A DNA stretch of 64,000 bases from an uncultured Vampirovibrio sp. (GCA_910584405.1 CAJUAL010000006.1:1-64000); one strand, 5' to 3'; shown: positions 34,290 through 43,360, counted from the stretch's first letter. Translations and numbers: made by a program. Notes: a model not told the origin generated them from the sequence alone.

Positions 34290-34352
34290 TTGTTTTTGAC
34301 TTCTTTTTGTGGTTTGATATATCTTGTAAATTTTTATATGATTGGAGTCAAG

Positions 34353-35036
34353 ATGAAAAAACTGTTAGTGGGAGTAGTATTTGTTTTATTAATAAGTTTA
34401 TTTGGCGGTGCTGTCAATGCTTTTGAAATGGATGAGATTTATACAAGCGAGCAGGCTGCTTATAATCCCGAAACAGGAAAATGGAGTCGTGTTATTCCCC
34501 CAAAAACACCTTCCTGGATGAAAAAAGAAGACTTGGAAGAAGCTGAAGTTGATCCGTCAATTATACTTACTAAAAAAACTTCTACAGGTACAGGAAGCTA
34601 TTCCCTCTATTTCTATGATAAGAATAACTTGGCTGTTGCATTATGTTCAAATTACGAGTTTGTACAAGATGGCAGGTTAATCGCTGTTGATAATGCTAAT
34701 TTGAAGTATTATGAGTTAATATATGATAACGAAAAATTTAAAGAAGTTCCGTTGACTGATTCTCAATTAAAAGAGATTTTTGATGATGTACAGATTGTAA
34801 AAATTTCAGAATTTAAGAATGATAAATACACGACAACAAAAGGATTTTTTAGTATAAAAAGAATTTTACTTGTTAATGATACAGATAGAAGTTTTTATAA
34901 GTTTTCGTATAAACCGCCGAAAGTTCAACAAACTGATGTAAAAGGTTACATAATTACTCCAAAATATGAAAAAATTATCTTTTCGCATTACGGAGATAAA
35001 GACGGTGCGCTTGAAATAAATATTAAACGTAAATAA
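34353..35036 (+). CDS. Secreted uncharacterised protein
   Basis: 227 residues from ATG 34353, chosen over an upstream TTG because GGAG lies 6 bases before it and because it starts a clean signal peptide (KKLLVGVVFVLLISLFGGAVNA, cleaved before FEMDE). The mature part is strand-rich with Tyr and Lys clusters (ILLVNDTDRSFYKFSYKPP). Likely periplasmic. Family not recognised. Confidence 0.65.
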   Translation: MKKLLVGVVFVLLISLFGGAVNAFEMDEIYTSEQAAYNPETGKWSRVIPPKTPSWMKKEDLEEAEVDPSIILTKKTSTGTGSYSLYFYDKNNLAVALCSNYEFVQDGRLIAVDNANLKYYELIYDNEKFKEVPLTDSQLKEIFDDVQIVKISEFKNDKYTTTKGFFSIKRILLVNDTDRSFYKFSYKPPKVQQTDVKGYIITPKYEKIIFSHYGDKDGALEINIKRK

Positions 35037-35100
35037 TTATATTGTTGACATCAAAATTCCAAAGTAATATCATAAAATTAAACAGTTAAGGAGATTTTAA

Positions 35101-35529
35101 ATGGAAGAGTTAAAAATAACATTGTGTCCGTATTGTAATGCTGAAATAAGTTCAGATGCAAAAAAATGCAAACATTGCGGAGAATGGGTTAATAAAGATG
35201 AAGAAACTCTTCCTGATGATTTAAAACACTTTAACTGGGGTGCATTTTTACTTAATTGGATTTGGGGAATAATGCATGGGAAATATATTACACTTGTTTA
35301 TTTCCCTGCTTGTTTAGTTCCTGTAATCGGACCGCTTGCCGTATCAATCTGGTTTGGGCTGGTTGGTAATAAATGGGCTTGGAACTCAAAAAACTGGTCA
35401 AGTATAGAAGACTTTAACCAAACTCAAAGAAATTGGGTTAAAATATGGCTGATTCTTTTTGTTTTAGGCTTGATAATAAGTGCAAAAATCTTTTTAATTT
35501 TATTTATTGTATCAAATATAAATATATAA
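35101..35529 (+). CDS. Zinc-ribbon membrane protein
   Basis: 142 residues. An N-terminal zinc ribbon (CPYCNAEISSDAKKCKHCG) is followed by a conserved short domain (LKHFNWGAFLLNWIWGIMHG) and two or three membrane helices. This arrangement is common in small inner-membrane proteins of unknown function. An AAGGAG site precedes the ATG. It ends 6 bp before tRNA-Thr. Confidence 0.75.
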   Translation: MEELKITLCPYCNAEISSDAKKCKHCGEWVNKDEETLPDDLKHFNWGAFLLNWIWGIMHGKYITLVYFPACLVPVIGPLAVSIWFGLVGNKWAWNSKNWSSIEDFNQTQRNWVKIWLILFVLGLIISAKIFLILFIVSNINI

Positions 35530-35535
35530 TGTTAT

Positions 35536-35608
35536 GCCGATATAGCTCAGTTGGTAGAGCAACTCATTCGTAATGAGTAGGTCAGGGGTTCGAGTCCCCT
35601 TATCGGCT
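35536..35608 (+). tRNA. tRNA-Thr (anticodon CGT), integration target
   Basis: Acceptor GCCGATA/TATCGGC, anticodon stem ACTCA/TGAGT around TTCGTAA (CGT), T arm GGGGTTCGAGTCCCC. Its last 44 bases, from the anticodon stem to the discriminator, are repeated perfectly at 45339-45382, and an integrase lies inside that second copy. Integration therefore rebuilt the tRNA. Confidence 0.97.
35565..35608 (+). repeat. Left attachment site (44-bp direct repeat, tRNA-Thr 3' part)
   Basis: Identical at all 44 positions to 45339-45382. It starts at CATTCGTAATGAG in the anticodon arm and ends at ATCGGCT, the discriminator. Confidence 0.95.
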
Positions 35609-35635
35609 TTGCTTTTTAGGTTTTTGAAAACCCTC

Positions 35636-35659
35636 ATAGGTACACAAAAAGGTACACGA
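35636..35659 (+). repeat. Left arm-type integrase sites
   Basis: ATAGGTACAC (35636) and AGGTACACGA (35650), spaced 14 bp start to start, match the pair at 45202 and 45216 in sequence, spacing and direction. They sit 28 bp inside the left core. Confidence 0.7.
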
Positions 35660-35833
35660 GATTGCGTAGTATTCTTTTTATAGTAAGAGGGGTATCCCCT
35701 GTTAAAACTTGTACACTTCAATATTTGCAAAGTAATTTTGTTCGGTATAAAAATTTAAAAACGCTAGTGTCGAAAAGTTTAGTTTTCTTTATTATCCTCT
35801 ATAATAGTAATATAAATATAAAGGAGAATATAA

Positions 35834-36580
35834 ATGTCGAACGTTACTATTGTTGAACAAAATTTTGATTCAGGTTTTAGAGGAGAGTACAAAGGTTACC
35901 ATATTGATACAAGGTTAATTAAGATACCTCAGTCTACTTCTCCAATAATGATAAAACTATTGAATTATAATACAGGAAATTTTGTTAACCCTGCATTGCT
36001 AGCGATACAAATGATTGATAATATCCGATATTTGAACAGTAAAATTGAGTATATATATCAGAATAAGCCAACAGATGTGATTCAGAATATTTATGAAGTA
36101 AATATTGAAAAAGAAAATATTATACATTCAATGAAACGTATAATTGATGATTTAATAATGGTTCTTTGTATATATCATGATTATAACAATATACTTAAGG
36201 ATAACAAAATAAAAGTAGCATCTATTGGAGAATTAAAATCCGCAAAGGGGGGTGAACAACTAATTCATCAAATAAAATCTGAGTTAAATTATTCAAAATT
36301 TGAAAGCATTTTTAATACGATAAATGATTTGCATAATGCATATAAGCATAGTTGCTTATTAAACGAATCACGAATGTTATTCACACATGAAGGAATTGCA
36401 TTATCAGCCTATTATGCGAAGTATAACAAGATTGATAAGGTTTACTTTTTAAATCATAATTTTATGCATGTTATTATCGGATTTAGTGATTTCTTATTAG
36501 AGTTTTTTGATGTAGAAGTTTGTCAAAGAATACATTTGATAAATGAAACCACTAATACCCATTCAAATGCGTCTATTTGA
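35834..36580 (+). CDS. Possible HEPN-type protein
   Basis: 248 residues, helical, soluble. The segment INDLHNAYKHSCLLNES near residue 175-190 resembles the helix of HEPN-like domains (N-x-x-H/K-H pattern), but the canonical Rx4-6H is not clear. An AAGGAG site precedes the ATG. It is the first gene after attL and is followed by a membrane coiled-coil gene; pairs of this kind at element ends often act in abortive infection. That role is inferred. Confidence 0.5.
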   Translation: MSNVTIVEQNFDSGFRGEYKGYHIDTRLIKIPQSTSPIMIKLLNYNTGNFVNPALLAIQMIDNIRYLNSKIEYIYQNKPTDVIQNIYEVNIEKENIIHSMKRIIDDLIMVLCIYHDYNNILKDNKIKVASIGELKSAKGGEQLIHQIKSELNYSKFESIFNTINDLHNAYKHSCLLNESRMLFTHEGIALSAYYAKYNKIDKVYFLNHNFMHVIIGFSDFLLEFFDVEVCQRIHLINETTNTHSNASI

Positions 36581-36629
36581 GTGTGATAAAATTAAGGTTA
36601 AGATTTGGTTTAATCGGAAGGATGTAAAA

Positions 36630-37556
36630 ATGAAAAAATGTTGTATAAGTTGTGCGTTTTGTCAAAAAGAAGTTAAATATAATATCTCTGGACTTTTTGT
36701 TCCTAATAATAATGATGTCTTTAATTTGACATTAGAAGAATCTAAATCCGCTTTAAATGGTGATTTTTCTTTTATGGATAAAGAAAAAGCATATTATGAT
36801 AACTGGCATGAAGAATATAATTTAAGAGAGAAAGAAAAAGAGCAACAAGCTATTGCTTCTCAAAAACATTTCAATAATCTGTTTCCTACTGTTAATAAGT
36901 TAGGTGGTATAGTCGGTAAGCTTAATTCCTCATTTCCTTCCCTGAAAATTTATCCTTATGGTGATAAAAGTCGATATGATGATTATAAAGATTTGGGAAT
37001 GACAACACCTCCTCCTGATGACGTTGAATTTACCGCATTATCTTGTTATCATAATCGTTGGAAGCGTATAATAAATACAAATATAAGTTCTAGTCAAGCT
37101 AGATTAGTTGAAGAAACCGATTGTGAATTTTATTTTTCGTTAGAACAAAAAGGCGAGAAAACTCTAGGTGCTTGTGTTAAAGAATTGGAAATGCTTAAAC
37201 AAAAACGATTGGAGGAACTTAAGCAAGAAGAAATTAACCTATCAAAGCAAGCATTAGAAATGTCTACAAAAGCGTTAAAAGAAAGTAAAGAAACAAAACA
37301 GCATATACAAGACATTTCGGTTTCAGTAAGTGAGGCGATGACGATAACAAAAGATATTGCAGAATATACTAAAACTAATCAGGAGTCTGCAAATAAACAA
37401 TTCTGTGCTTCAATTTTTATTTCAATTATAGCGTTGATTATTGCTATATTTTCATTTATCTCGAGTTGCAAATCTTCTTCTAATATTGAAAAGTCATTAA
37501 AAAAACAGATAGAGCAGAATGAGTCATTGTTACAAATATTAGAATCTAAGAAATAA
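36630..37556 (+). CDS. Coiled-coil protein with C-terminal membrane helix
   Basis: 308 residues from ATG 36630, which has GGAAGG 8 bases before it; a longer start at 36543 overlaps the previous gene. Cys-rich N terminus (KKCCISCAFCQ), a soluble region, a Lys/Glu coiled coil at about 200-255, one membrane helix at about 260-283 and a short coiled tail. It overlaps nothing and lies 49 bp after the HEPN-like gene. It may be the membrane partner of that gene. Family not recognised. Confidence 0.55.
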   Translation: MKKCCISCAFCQKEVKYNISGLFVPNNNDVFNLTLEESKSALNGDFSFMDKEKAYYDNWHEEYNLREKEKEQQAIASQKHFNNLFPTVNKLGGIVGKLNSSFPSLKIYPYGDKSRYDDYKDLGMTTPPPDDVEFTALSCYHNRWKRIINTNISSSQARLVEETDCEFYFSLEQKGEKTLGACVKELEMLKQKRLEELKQEEINLSKQALEMSTKALKESKETKQHIQDISVSVSEAMTITKDIAEYTKTNQESANKQFCASIFISIIALIIAIFSFISSCKSSSNIEKSLKKQIEQNESLLQILESKK

Positions 37557-37913
37557 ATATTTTGTATCCTTAGACCAGGGGGGTATCAATCGATATACCC
37601 CGATGCTTTAACGACAAGAATCCTTTTGTTTATACAGCAAAACACTCACTGGTAATATAACAAAAATACGCAGCAAAATAATATAACAAATAGCGCTGTT
37701 CATACGCTTTCTTCTTTTTTAGCGGAAATTTTTTCTTCTTTGCTTTTAATAGGTTAATTCTATTATTAAAGAAAACGTGTGGTATTAGTGATAAATTCAT
37801 TGTTGTCATAGAATTATATTGTACTATATTATAGCATTATTCCCTACAGAATATGGACAGAGTTTAGTCTACTTTCTGGACTAAATTATTCAAAAAGTGT
37901 AATCTCTCCATTT
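37557..37913. other. Gene-free gap with two hairpins
   Basis: 357 bp without a convincing ORF. GGGGTAT/ATATACCCC form a stem at 37579-37601, and TTTAGTC/GACTAAA form one at 37863-37885. Both lie between converging genes. They may be weak terminators; neither has a strong T run. No promoter or RNA family was recognised. Confidence 0.4.
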
Positions 37914-38315
37914 TTATTGGTGTTCCTCGTTCCATAATTTACCTAAATGTTTTAGTTCATCTTTTGATAAAACTCTTTCAATTTTGCTAATAAATTTTTG
38001 CTGCCTATAGTCATATGTTTGCAAGGTTTCATAATAGCATTCGCTTGTAAGGTCGAGTTTATCAAAATGCTTTTTTCTTTTAATATAATTGGCTTTTTCT
38101 AGGATAAATAAATTTTTACTTATTGTTGAATTGCTATTTATGTTTGTACATTGTCGGAGGTATTTATAACTTGCATTACAATTTTTCCCTTGCATTGTAT
38201 AACCATGTATTGTCGCATATATGCTAAGTAAGTTTCCGTATAGATTTAAGTCCTGAGTCATAAAACTATAGACTGTGTACCATGATTGTTCGTGATTATT
38301 TTTTTTATTATGCAT
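37914..38315 (-). CDS. Winged-helix protein of the element
   Basis: 133 residues. The pattern SFMTQDLNLYGNLLSIYATIHGY followed by ASYKYLRQCTNINSNSTISKN and LEKANYIKRKKH is that of helix-turn-helix/winged-helix domains used in replication initiators and phage-type regulators. It lies 8 bp after the excisionase-like gene in the same direction, so it should be controlled by the same SAM riboswitch leader. Confidence 0.65.
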   Translation of the reverse strand: MHNKKNNHEQSWYTVYSFMTQDLNLYGNLLSIYATIHGYTMQGKNCNASYKYLRQCTNINSNSTISKNLFILEKANYIKRKKHFDKLDLTSECYYETLQTYDYRQQKFISKIERVLSKDELKHLGKLWNEEHQ

Positions 38316-38323
38316 CTAGCCTC

Positions 38324-38524
38324 CTAAGCTCTTTGTTCTTCTAACCATTCAAAAAATTTAGATACGTTGATAAGGATTCTTCCTCTTTTACCAGTGGGGC
38401 TGAATCGGATAAAAACTTTATCAAATCCGTTTTTGTCGGCATTGAAAATCAATGCACGCATAGCTCCCATTGTAAATACTGGGTAAATGTCAATAAATTG
38501 TTTAAGGTTTAGTATTTCTTGCAT
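38324..38524 (-). CDS. Excisionase/AlpA-like DNA-binding protein
   Basis: 66 residues. The pattern LKQFIDIYPVFTMGAMRALI (a MerR-like helix-turn-helix), the wing FIRFSPTGKRGRILINV and the terminal SKFFEWLEEQ match small AlpA/excisionase-type proteins that accompany tyrosine integrases. It likely serves as recombination directionality factor or as transcriptional activator of the integrase. Its mRNA leader holds a SAM-I riboswitch and terminator, which is unusual for such a gene. GGAGAAAGGG precedes the ATG. Confidence 0.7.
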   Translation of the reverse strand: MQEILNLKQFIDIYPVFTMGAMRALIFNADKNGFDKVFIRFSPTGKRGRILINVSKFFEWLEEQRA

Positions 38525-38590
38525 GTTTGCCCTTTCTCCATGTTATAGTTGTATATTTATTTGAATAAAGCTCTAATGTATCGCAAAAAC

Positions 38591-38617
38591 GAAAAAACTC
38601 ATCATAATTGATGAGTT
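38591..38617 (-). terminator. Riboswitch-controlled terminator
   Basis: AACTCATCA/TGATGAGTT stem with a four-base loop, followed on the minus strand by TTTTTT. Its CTCATC arm is also complementary to GATGAG of aptamer P1, giving the mutually exclusive antiterminator expected of an OFF switch. Confidence 0.85.
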
Positions 38618-38627
38618 GTGTATTATT

Positions 38628-38709
38628 CTCATCGTTCAAGCTTTAGCACCTTGCCTTTGGTAGGTTGCTGTGTGGTCATTGGGCTTGTCCCTCGCACACT
38701 CTTTATGAG
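38628..38709 (-). promoter_or_regulatory. SAM-I (S-box) riboswitch aptamer
   Basis: On the minus strand the sequence has the S-box landmarks in order: CTCATAAAGAG (P1 and start of the core), GAGGGACAAGCCCAATGA (kink-turn and P2b), GCAACC, AGGTGCTAA (P3 3' side) and GAACGATGAG closing P1. P1 pairs CTCAT with ATGAG. P4 is very short or missing, which is atypical. A TATAAT box on the minus strand at 38733-38738 lies just upstream. The leader ends at the excisionase-like gene, not at a methionine gene. High SAM should terminate the transcript. Confidence 0.85.
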
Positions 38710-38732
38710 TTTTTATTCAATTTTATACTATT

Positions 38733-38738
38733 ATTATA
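38733..38738 (-). promoter_or_regulatory. -10 box of the riboswitch leader
   Basis: TATAAT reading on the minus strand, about 24 bases before aptamer P1. The -35 is poorly matched. Confidence 0.5.
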
Positions 38739-38780
38739 ACATATATTGTTGTTTAATTAAAGATACATTTCTTTAAATTG

Positions 38781-40475
38781 TTACAAATCGTTATTAGATT
38801 TTATCTGTTTAATTCCAATATAAAAATTTATATATGTCGGGATTAGCATAAGTGCAAATAGTATAGAAAAATCTGTAATGATATTATGTGGAAAGAATAT
38901 ATTATAAATCATAAGTGATAAGTAAGAAAGATTAAATCCGCTTGCTGTCAATGCTGCAGTTCCTGATTCATCATTTTTTGACATTACGTAAAATGGAATG
39001 GTTGCGAATATATAAGAAAGCAAATAATATATTGGAATTTTTACACTATTACTATAATCCTGGGTTGTTAGCATACATATAGCACCATATGAACATATTA
39101 TTGCTAGATTTATAATACTTCCTAATAATAACAACGGGTAAGAAGCAAATTTTAAATATCTATTTTTTAATATATTAGCTCCTAATAATATTATCAAATG
39201 TGGAATAAGCATTATTAGTCCCAATAAATATGGAACTAAAAGAAAACTGAAGATAAGAGTTACGAATATTTCTGTCCACATCTTAAAGTATATTAGTGCT
39301 ATCAATACAATAATTCCAATTATATTTGATAAATGTGACCCAATAGTAGCAATAATTGCATATATAGACAGGAGTTTTTCTATAAATTGGTCTGATGAAA
39401 TTTCTTGATTGTATTTATAAATAATGGAGTTCTCGTTTATGTAATTATCATAATCGTTTACAGTTATTTTCGTTAAATTATTATTTGTAGGTTTGAAATT
39501 TCTATAATTGATGGAACAGTTACAGAATGCTAATGAATAACAAGAACAGCACGGATTAAATTTACAATTGTGCCCTTTTTCGATTAAATATCTTTTTATT
39601 TCATCAGTTAATATAACCTTTCCGCACTCATTACAAATTGTCACACATTCATCACATAGGTATAAATTACAGTTACATGTTTGAGTTTTCTTTTTGTGCT
39701 GAAATATGTCTAGTCCAAATAATTTTATCTTGTACTTTGCGTTCTTGTTTTTATGAATATCACATTTATGTTCAAATCCGTCTAATGTAAGATAGTTCTC
39801 TCGTTTGATATCTTTAATAGGTATTGTAGGAGTCCCACAATCAGGACAAAATTTGTGATTTTTAGATAAAGGTAACTGGCAAGATTCGCAGTAGTTATGA
39901 TTGTATTCTGCGATGTTAAAAAAGATTGTATTTATATCTTGGAATTCGACATTGGAATATATCTCCTTATTGAATATTGGAACTGGTGATTCACATTCGC
40001 ATGTGTTAGCTATCCAACAACTATCACAAGGGTTAATTTCACAACTTTCACCTCTTTTCTTTAGTAGATTTTTTATTTCAGGAGTAATAATTAGTTTTCC
40101 ACAGTTTTTACAGATTTTTGCGCAGTCAGAACATAATCCTATGTAACAATGGCAGTGCGTATAATATTCTGTAAATCCGTCATTACGTTCACCGCCACAT
40201 AATTGTATTTCTTTGCAAAATCTTTCTTCTCCACAGTTATTACAAAATTCTTCTACTCCTTCAAGATTATTTTTAACATTCTGTATTTCATATCTTAATT
40301 TCTTGCCGCATTTTGGGCAATAATTAAATCTATCTTTATAATTTTTATAAATTGAGTTACAATTATCACATATTTTTAGTGGATAAAAGTGTTCGCCTAT
40401 ATATATGCTTCTACGTTTACCTTCATCGCAATAATTATCATAAAAATATTCAGCTTTGATATTATCATTATTCAA
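38781..40475 (-). CDS. Multi-zinc-ribbon membrane protein
   Basis: 564 residues. The first 325 residues contain at least eight CxxC or CxxxC knuckles in tandem (CDNCNSIY, CPKCGKKL, CNNCGEER, CKNCGKLI, CPDCGTPT, CNECGKVI and others). From about 375 there are five or six membrane helices. It is the last gene of a five-gene minus-strand operon of zinc-ribbon and secreted proteins. Family not recognised; perhaps a metal-dependent sensor in the membrane. Confidence 0.6.
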   Translation of the reverse strand: MNNDNIKAEYFYDNYCDEGKRRSIYIGEHFYPLKICDNCNSIYKNYKDRFNYCPKCGKKLRYEIQNVKNNLEGVEEFCNNCGEERFCKEIQLCGGERNDGFTEYYTHCHCYIGLCSDCAKICKNCGKLIITPEIKNLLKKRGESCEINPCDSCWIANTCECESPVPIFNKEIYSNVEFQDINTIFFNIAEYNHNYCESCQLPLSKNHKFCPDCGTPTIPIKDIKRENYLTLDGFEHKCDIHKNKNAKYKIKLFGLDIFQHKKKTQTCNCNLYLCDECVTICNECGKVILTDEIKRYLIEKGHNCKFNPCCSCYSLAFCNCSINYRNFKPTNNNLTKITVNDYDNYINENSIIYKYNQEISSDQFIEKLLSIYAIIATIGSHLSNIIGIIVLIALIYFKMWTEIFVTLIFSFLLVPYLLGLIMLIPHLIILLGANILKNRYLKFASYPLLLLGSIINLAIICSYGAICMLTTQDYSNSVKIPIYYLLSYIFATIPFYVMSKNDESGTAALTASGFNLSYLSLMIYNIFFPHNIITDFSILFALMLIPTYINFYIGIKQIKSNNDL

Positions 40476-40506
40476 TCTTAAAACCTTTTCTTTTACTTAC
40501 GTATGA

Positions 40507-41292
40507 TTATTGTGCAATTTCCTCTATTACTCTATGAATACAGTTCATATAATCAGCATTGCAAGTTGTAGATATTTCACAATTTTGCTGAATGCTCTTA
40601 AGTTGTTTATTTATTTCATAGTTTGCATTATTTTCTATATATTCGATTGTGCAATAATACCAAGAGTTATTTCCATCAAAATTAAAGTGAGAGCAAAATT
40701 CATATCCTTCATTATAGTAATCGAGTAGAGTTTTTTCTTTAATTTTGTTATTAGAGCTTATAGTTTTATCAGAAATACTTTGTTCTTTTTCATTGATGTT
40801 TGTATTTTCTGATGTTTGTTTCATTTTATTACCTAGGTTTACAAATAAGAATATTATTCCAATAAAAATAATCGTTATGACTCCGAGTGTTATTGCAAAA
40901 ATATTATAATTATTTTGTTTTCTTGTGAATGTTTTATTAAGGGTAGGTATATTGCTAGAAGTATTTGCATTTAAGGTTGCCTGACCTTGTCCGGATACAG
41001 TACAAAGGTATATATATACTATAATTTTTACTATTGGGATTAACAATAATAGGCATCGCCAACCGCTTAGACCTATGTCTTGGAATCTTTTTGATGCAGC
41101 TGCAAAATTTATCCATATTGCTATAATAAACATAATAAGTACTATTATTCCTAGCAAAGTATTATTTGAATTATTTTCAGGAACTTGGCTATATAACATA
41201 ATTTGCATCAAAAAAATTATAGATGTTGTTAGCGTAGTTATAAAGTATTCAAGTCTTCCTATTTTACCTCTGAAGTTAAATAAATTTAACAT
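40507..41292 (-). CDS. DUF805-type membrane protein with extracytoplasmic tail
   Basis: 261 residues from ATG 41292, 2 bp after the previous stop. LFNFRGKIGRLEYFIT and AAASKRFQDIGLSGWRCLLL are the hallmark segments of DUF805 inner-membrane proteins; four helices are seen to about residue 165. A Cys-containing tail (ICSH, CNADYMNCIHR) follows. Function unknown. Confidence 0.8.
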   Translation of the reverse strand: MLNLFNFRGKIGRLEYFITTLTTSIIFLMQIMLYSQVPENNSNNTLLGIIVLIMFIIAIWINFAAASKRFQDIGLSGWRCLLLLIPIVKIIVYIYLCTVSGQGQATLNANTSSNIPTLNKTFTRKQNNYNIFAITLGVITIIFIGIIFLFVNLGNKMKQTSENTNINEKEQSISDKTISSNNKIKEKTLLDYYNEGYEFCSHFNFDGNNSWYYCTIEYIENNANYEINKQLKSIQQNCEISTTCNADYMNCIHRVIEEIAQ

Positions 41293-41294
41293 TA

Positions 41295-42419
41295 TTATAA
41301 TTCCTTTTTGCATTCTTCAATAAACTGTTTACAAATTTCACAGTTAGGGTCAATATTTAATCTATATTTAAAATCCCTTATTGCTTCATTGAAATAACCC
41401 ATTTGATAGTATAAAATGCCTCTATTGCTATAATTTGTAATAGTTCTTGGGGCTAAAGTTATTGCATTATTATAATCGGATAATGCTAATTGATAATTCC
41501 CTAGCATCATATAGCAGGTCCCTCTATTAGTGTAAAATTCGGCATTAGTTCTGAATGTTGTATCTAATTCATAGGCTTTATTTAAATCGTTTAACGCTTT
41601 TTGATAATTTTCTTGTAGAATATATAACGTTGCTCTAGTTGAGTAAAATGAAGATTGTTTAATAAAATTATTTAATTGTATAGCTTTGTTTAAATCTTTT
41701 ATGGCTAAATTATTTTGACCTTTATATATGTATGCTGAACTTCTTGTTGCATAATAATCTGACTTATTTTGTGCTAATTGAATAGCATTATCAACATATT
41801 TTAAACCTTCTTGATAATTATGTTCTTTAAAATAACAAATACTTAGATTGTAATTAGCATCATCAAAATTTGGAGCAATAGAAAAAGCTTTGTAAAAATA
41901 GTCTTTTGCTGTTGTCAAATTATTATTACGTAAATATTTAAGTCCTAAGTCATTGTATTGTAGTGCTGATTGTGGAATATCTACTTCGCTAGCTTGTGTA
42001 ATATTTATTCTTTGTTTTTCTGTTGATTGTTTCATTTTATTGCCTAGGCTTGCTAATGAAAATATCATTCCGAAAATTATAAATCCAATAATAAGTCGGA
42101 CAATTATATTTTGTTTCGCATATGCCTTTTTAAACTGAAATTTATATCTACATAATGGGTGTAATGTATAAGAAATTAAACAACTATAAATCAATGGATT
42201 TTTATAAACTGGCGGGAATATGAATGCCAAAATAACAGCAAATAAAATGCCAAGAATTATAGATAATATAATTGAACAAAATATGTTTATAGTATCATTT
42301 TCTATGTTTTCATTATTATACGGTTTATTGTTTAATTTTTGTCCACAATTAGGACAAAATATAGCACCTATTGGGATATTTGTATTGCAGTATGGACACG
42401 TTATTTTTATATTATTCAT
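41295..42419 (-). CDS. Zinc-ribbon membrane protein with TPR repeats
   Basis: 374 residues. An N-terminal zinc ribbon (CPYCNTNIPIGAIFCPNCGQ), two or three membrane helices at about 45-125, then six TPR units from about 150 onward (NDLGLKYLRNNNLTTAKDYF and the like). The TPR part is likely on the other side of the membrane and binds proteins. Third gene of the envelope cargo operon. Confidence 0.8.
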   Translation of the reverse strand: MNNIKITCPYCNTNIPIGAIFCPNCGQKLNNKPYNNENIENDTINIFCSIILSIILGILFAVILAFIFPPVYKNPLIYSCLISYTLHPLCRYKFQFKKAYAKQNIIVRLIIGFIIFGMIFSLASLGNKMKQSTEKQRINITQASEVDIPQSALQYNDLGLKYLRNNNLTTAKDYFYKAFSIAPNFDDANYNLSICYFKEHNYQEGLKYVDNAIQLAQNKSDYYATRSSAYIYKGQNNLAIKDLNKAIQLNNFIKQSSFYSTRATLYILQENYQKALNDLNKAYELDTTFRTNAEFYTNRGTCYMMLGNYQLALSDYNNAITLAPRTITNYSNRGILYYQMGYFNEAIRDFKYRLNIDPNCEICKQFIEECKKEL

Positions 42420-42440
42420 TTTAATTCCTTTTTAATTGTA

Positions 42441-42896
42441 TTAGTAACGCATGTTTTTTATGCATTGGTTTATAAGCTCTTGATAATTATTCATCATTTG
42501 TTTTTGTATTTCTAGCTGATTAGCGATTCTTTGCTGTTGTGCATTCATATATTCGTCATACGGTACTCCGTATTGATTAGCTATTTGAGTTCTATACTTG
42601 ATATTTGCTATTTCTTCTGGAGAAGCTAATGGTTTAACTCCTCTAAGTTCTTGCGCTTTTAACGCAGAAATATATCCATCTGGATTTGGTAATTGATATC
42701 CCCTATTCTGTAATCTAGGGTCTGAATTAAGAGTAGCCTGATAATCATTTAGAGCTTTGTCATATTGAGCTTGGTAATATTGCAGTTGATTATAATCACA
42801 ACTTCCATTATTCTGAGGATAATATGCGCTAGATGCTTGGTTAAATACTTGAAAAAATATTGAAAATAATAAAACTGTTAAATATAAATTTTTCAT
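42441..42896 (-). CDS. Secreted Gln/Tyr-rich protein
   Basis: 151 residues. Signal peptide (LYLTVLLFSIFFQVFNQASS, cleaved near ASSAYY), then a helical, Gln/Asn/Tyr-rich mature part (QYYQAQYDKALNDYQATL). Second gene of the envelope operon. Family not recognised. Confidence 0.6.
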   Translation of the reverse strand: MKNLYLTVLLFSIFFQVFNQASSAYYPQNNGSCDYNQLQYYQAQYDKALNDYQATLNSDPRLQNRGYQLPNPDGYISALKAQELRGVKPLASPEEIANIKYRTQIANQYGVPYDEYMNAQQQRIANQLEIQKQMMNNYQELINQCIKNMRY

Positions 42897-42911
42897 AGCT
42901 TCTCCATTGTA

Positions 42912-43211
42912 TTAGTAATTATAGTAACCTCTTCTATTCCCGTTAAAGTCATAAACATTGACACCTGTACCATTTTGTTTTGTAACGAAATATCCTTGAG
43001 GATTACCGTTATTATCGTAGATTAAGTTAGCGTTAGGATTTCGCGGGCTGTTTTTCCAATTGTTCGGACTATTCTTCCAGTTATTAGAACTATTTTGCCA
43101 ATTGTTTTCACTATTATTCCAGTTGTTTGGACTATCAGCCCAAGGAGTATAGCTATAAACAAATGTTTGACTTACTAGCATAATTGCAATTAGGATTAAA
43201 ATCTTTTTCAT
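42912..43211 (-). CDS. Secreted protein with tandem NSxNNW repeats
   Basis: 99 residues from ATG 43211 (GGAGATATT before it; the longer start at 43238 is unlikely). Signal peptide (KILILIAIMLVSQTFVYS), then five seven-residue units of the type NSPNNWK at about 25-62, then a short domain (LIYDNNGNPQGYFV and VYDFNGNRRGYYN). First gene of the operon; divergent from the XRE gene at 43361. Confidence 0.65.
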   Translation of the reverse strand: MKKILILIAIMLVSQTFVYSYTPWADSPNNWNNSENNWQNSSNNWKNSPNNWKNSPRNPNANLIYDNNGNPQGYFVTKQNGTGVNVYDFNGNRRGYYNY

Positions 43212-43360
43212 AATATCTCCAGTAATTAAGCTTAACATTTGCTTTAAATATATTACCTTTTTGCTTTACTTATTACAATAATTCTTTTGGAGTATTTTAG
43301 GTGTAAAATTACATATTTACTTTAAATAATAACTGGTTAAACGTTATGAAATAAACGATA

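Noticed and set aside
35512..35730. Minus-strand ORF across tRNA-Thr
   Set aside because: Antisense translation of the tRNA and att region; no RBS.
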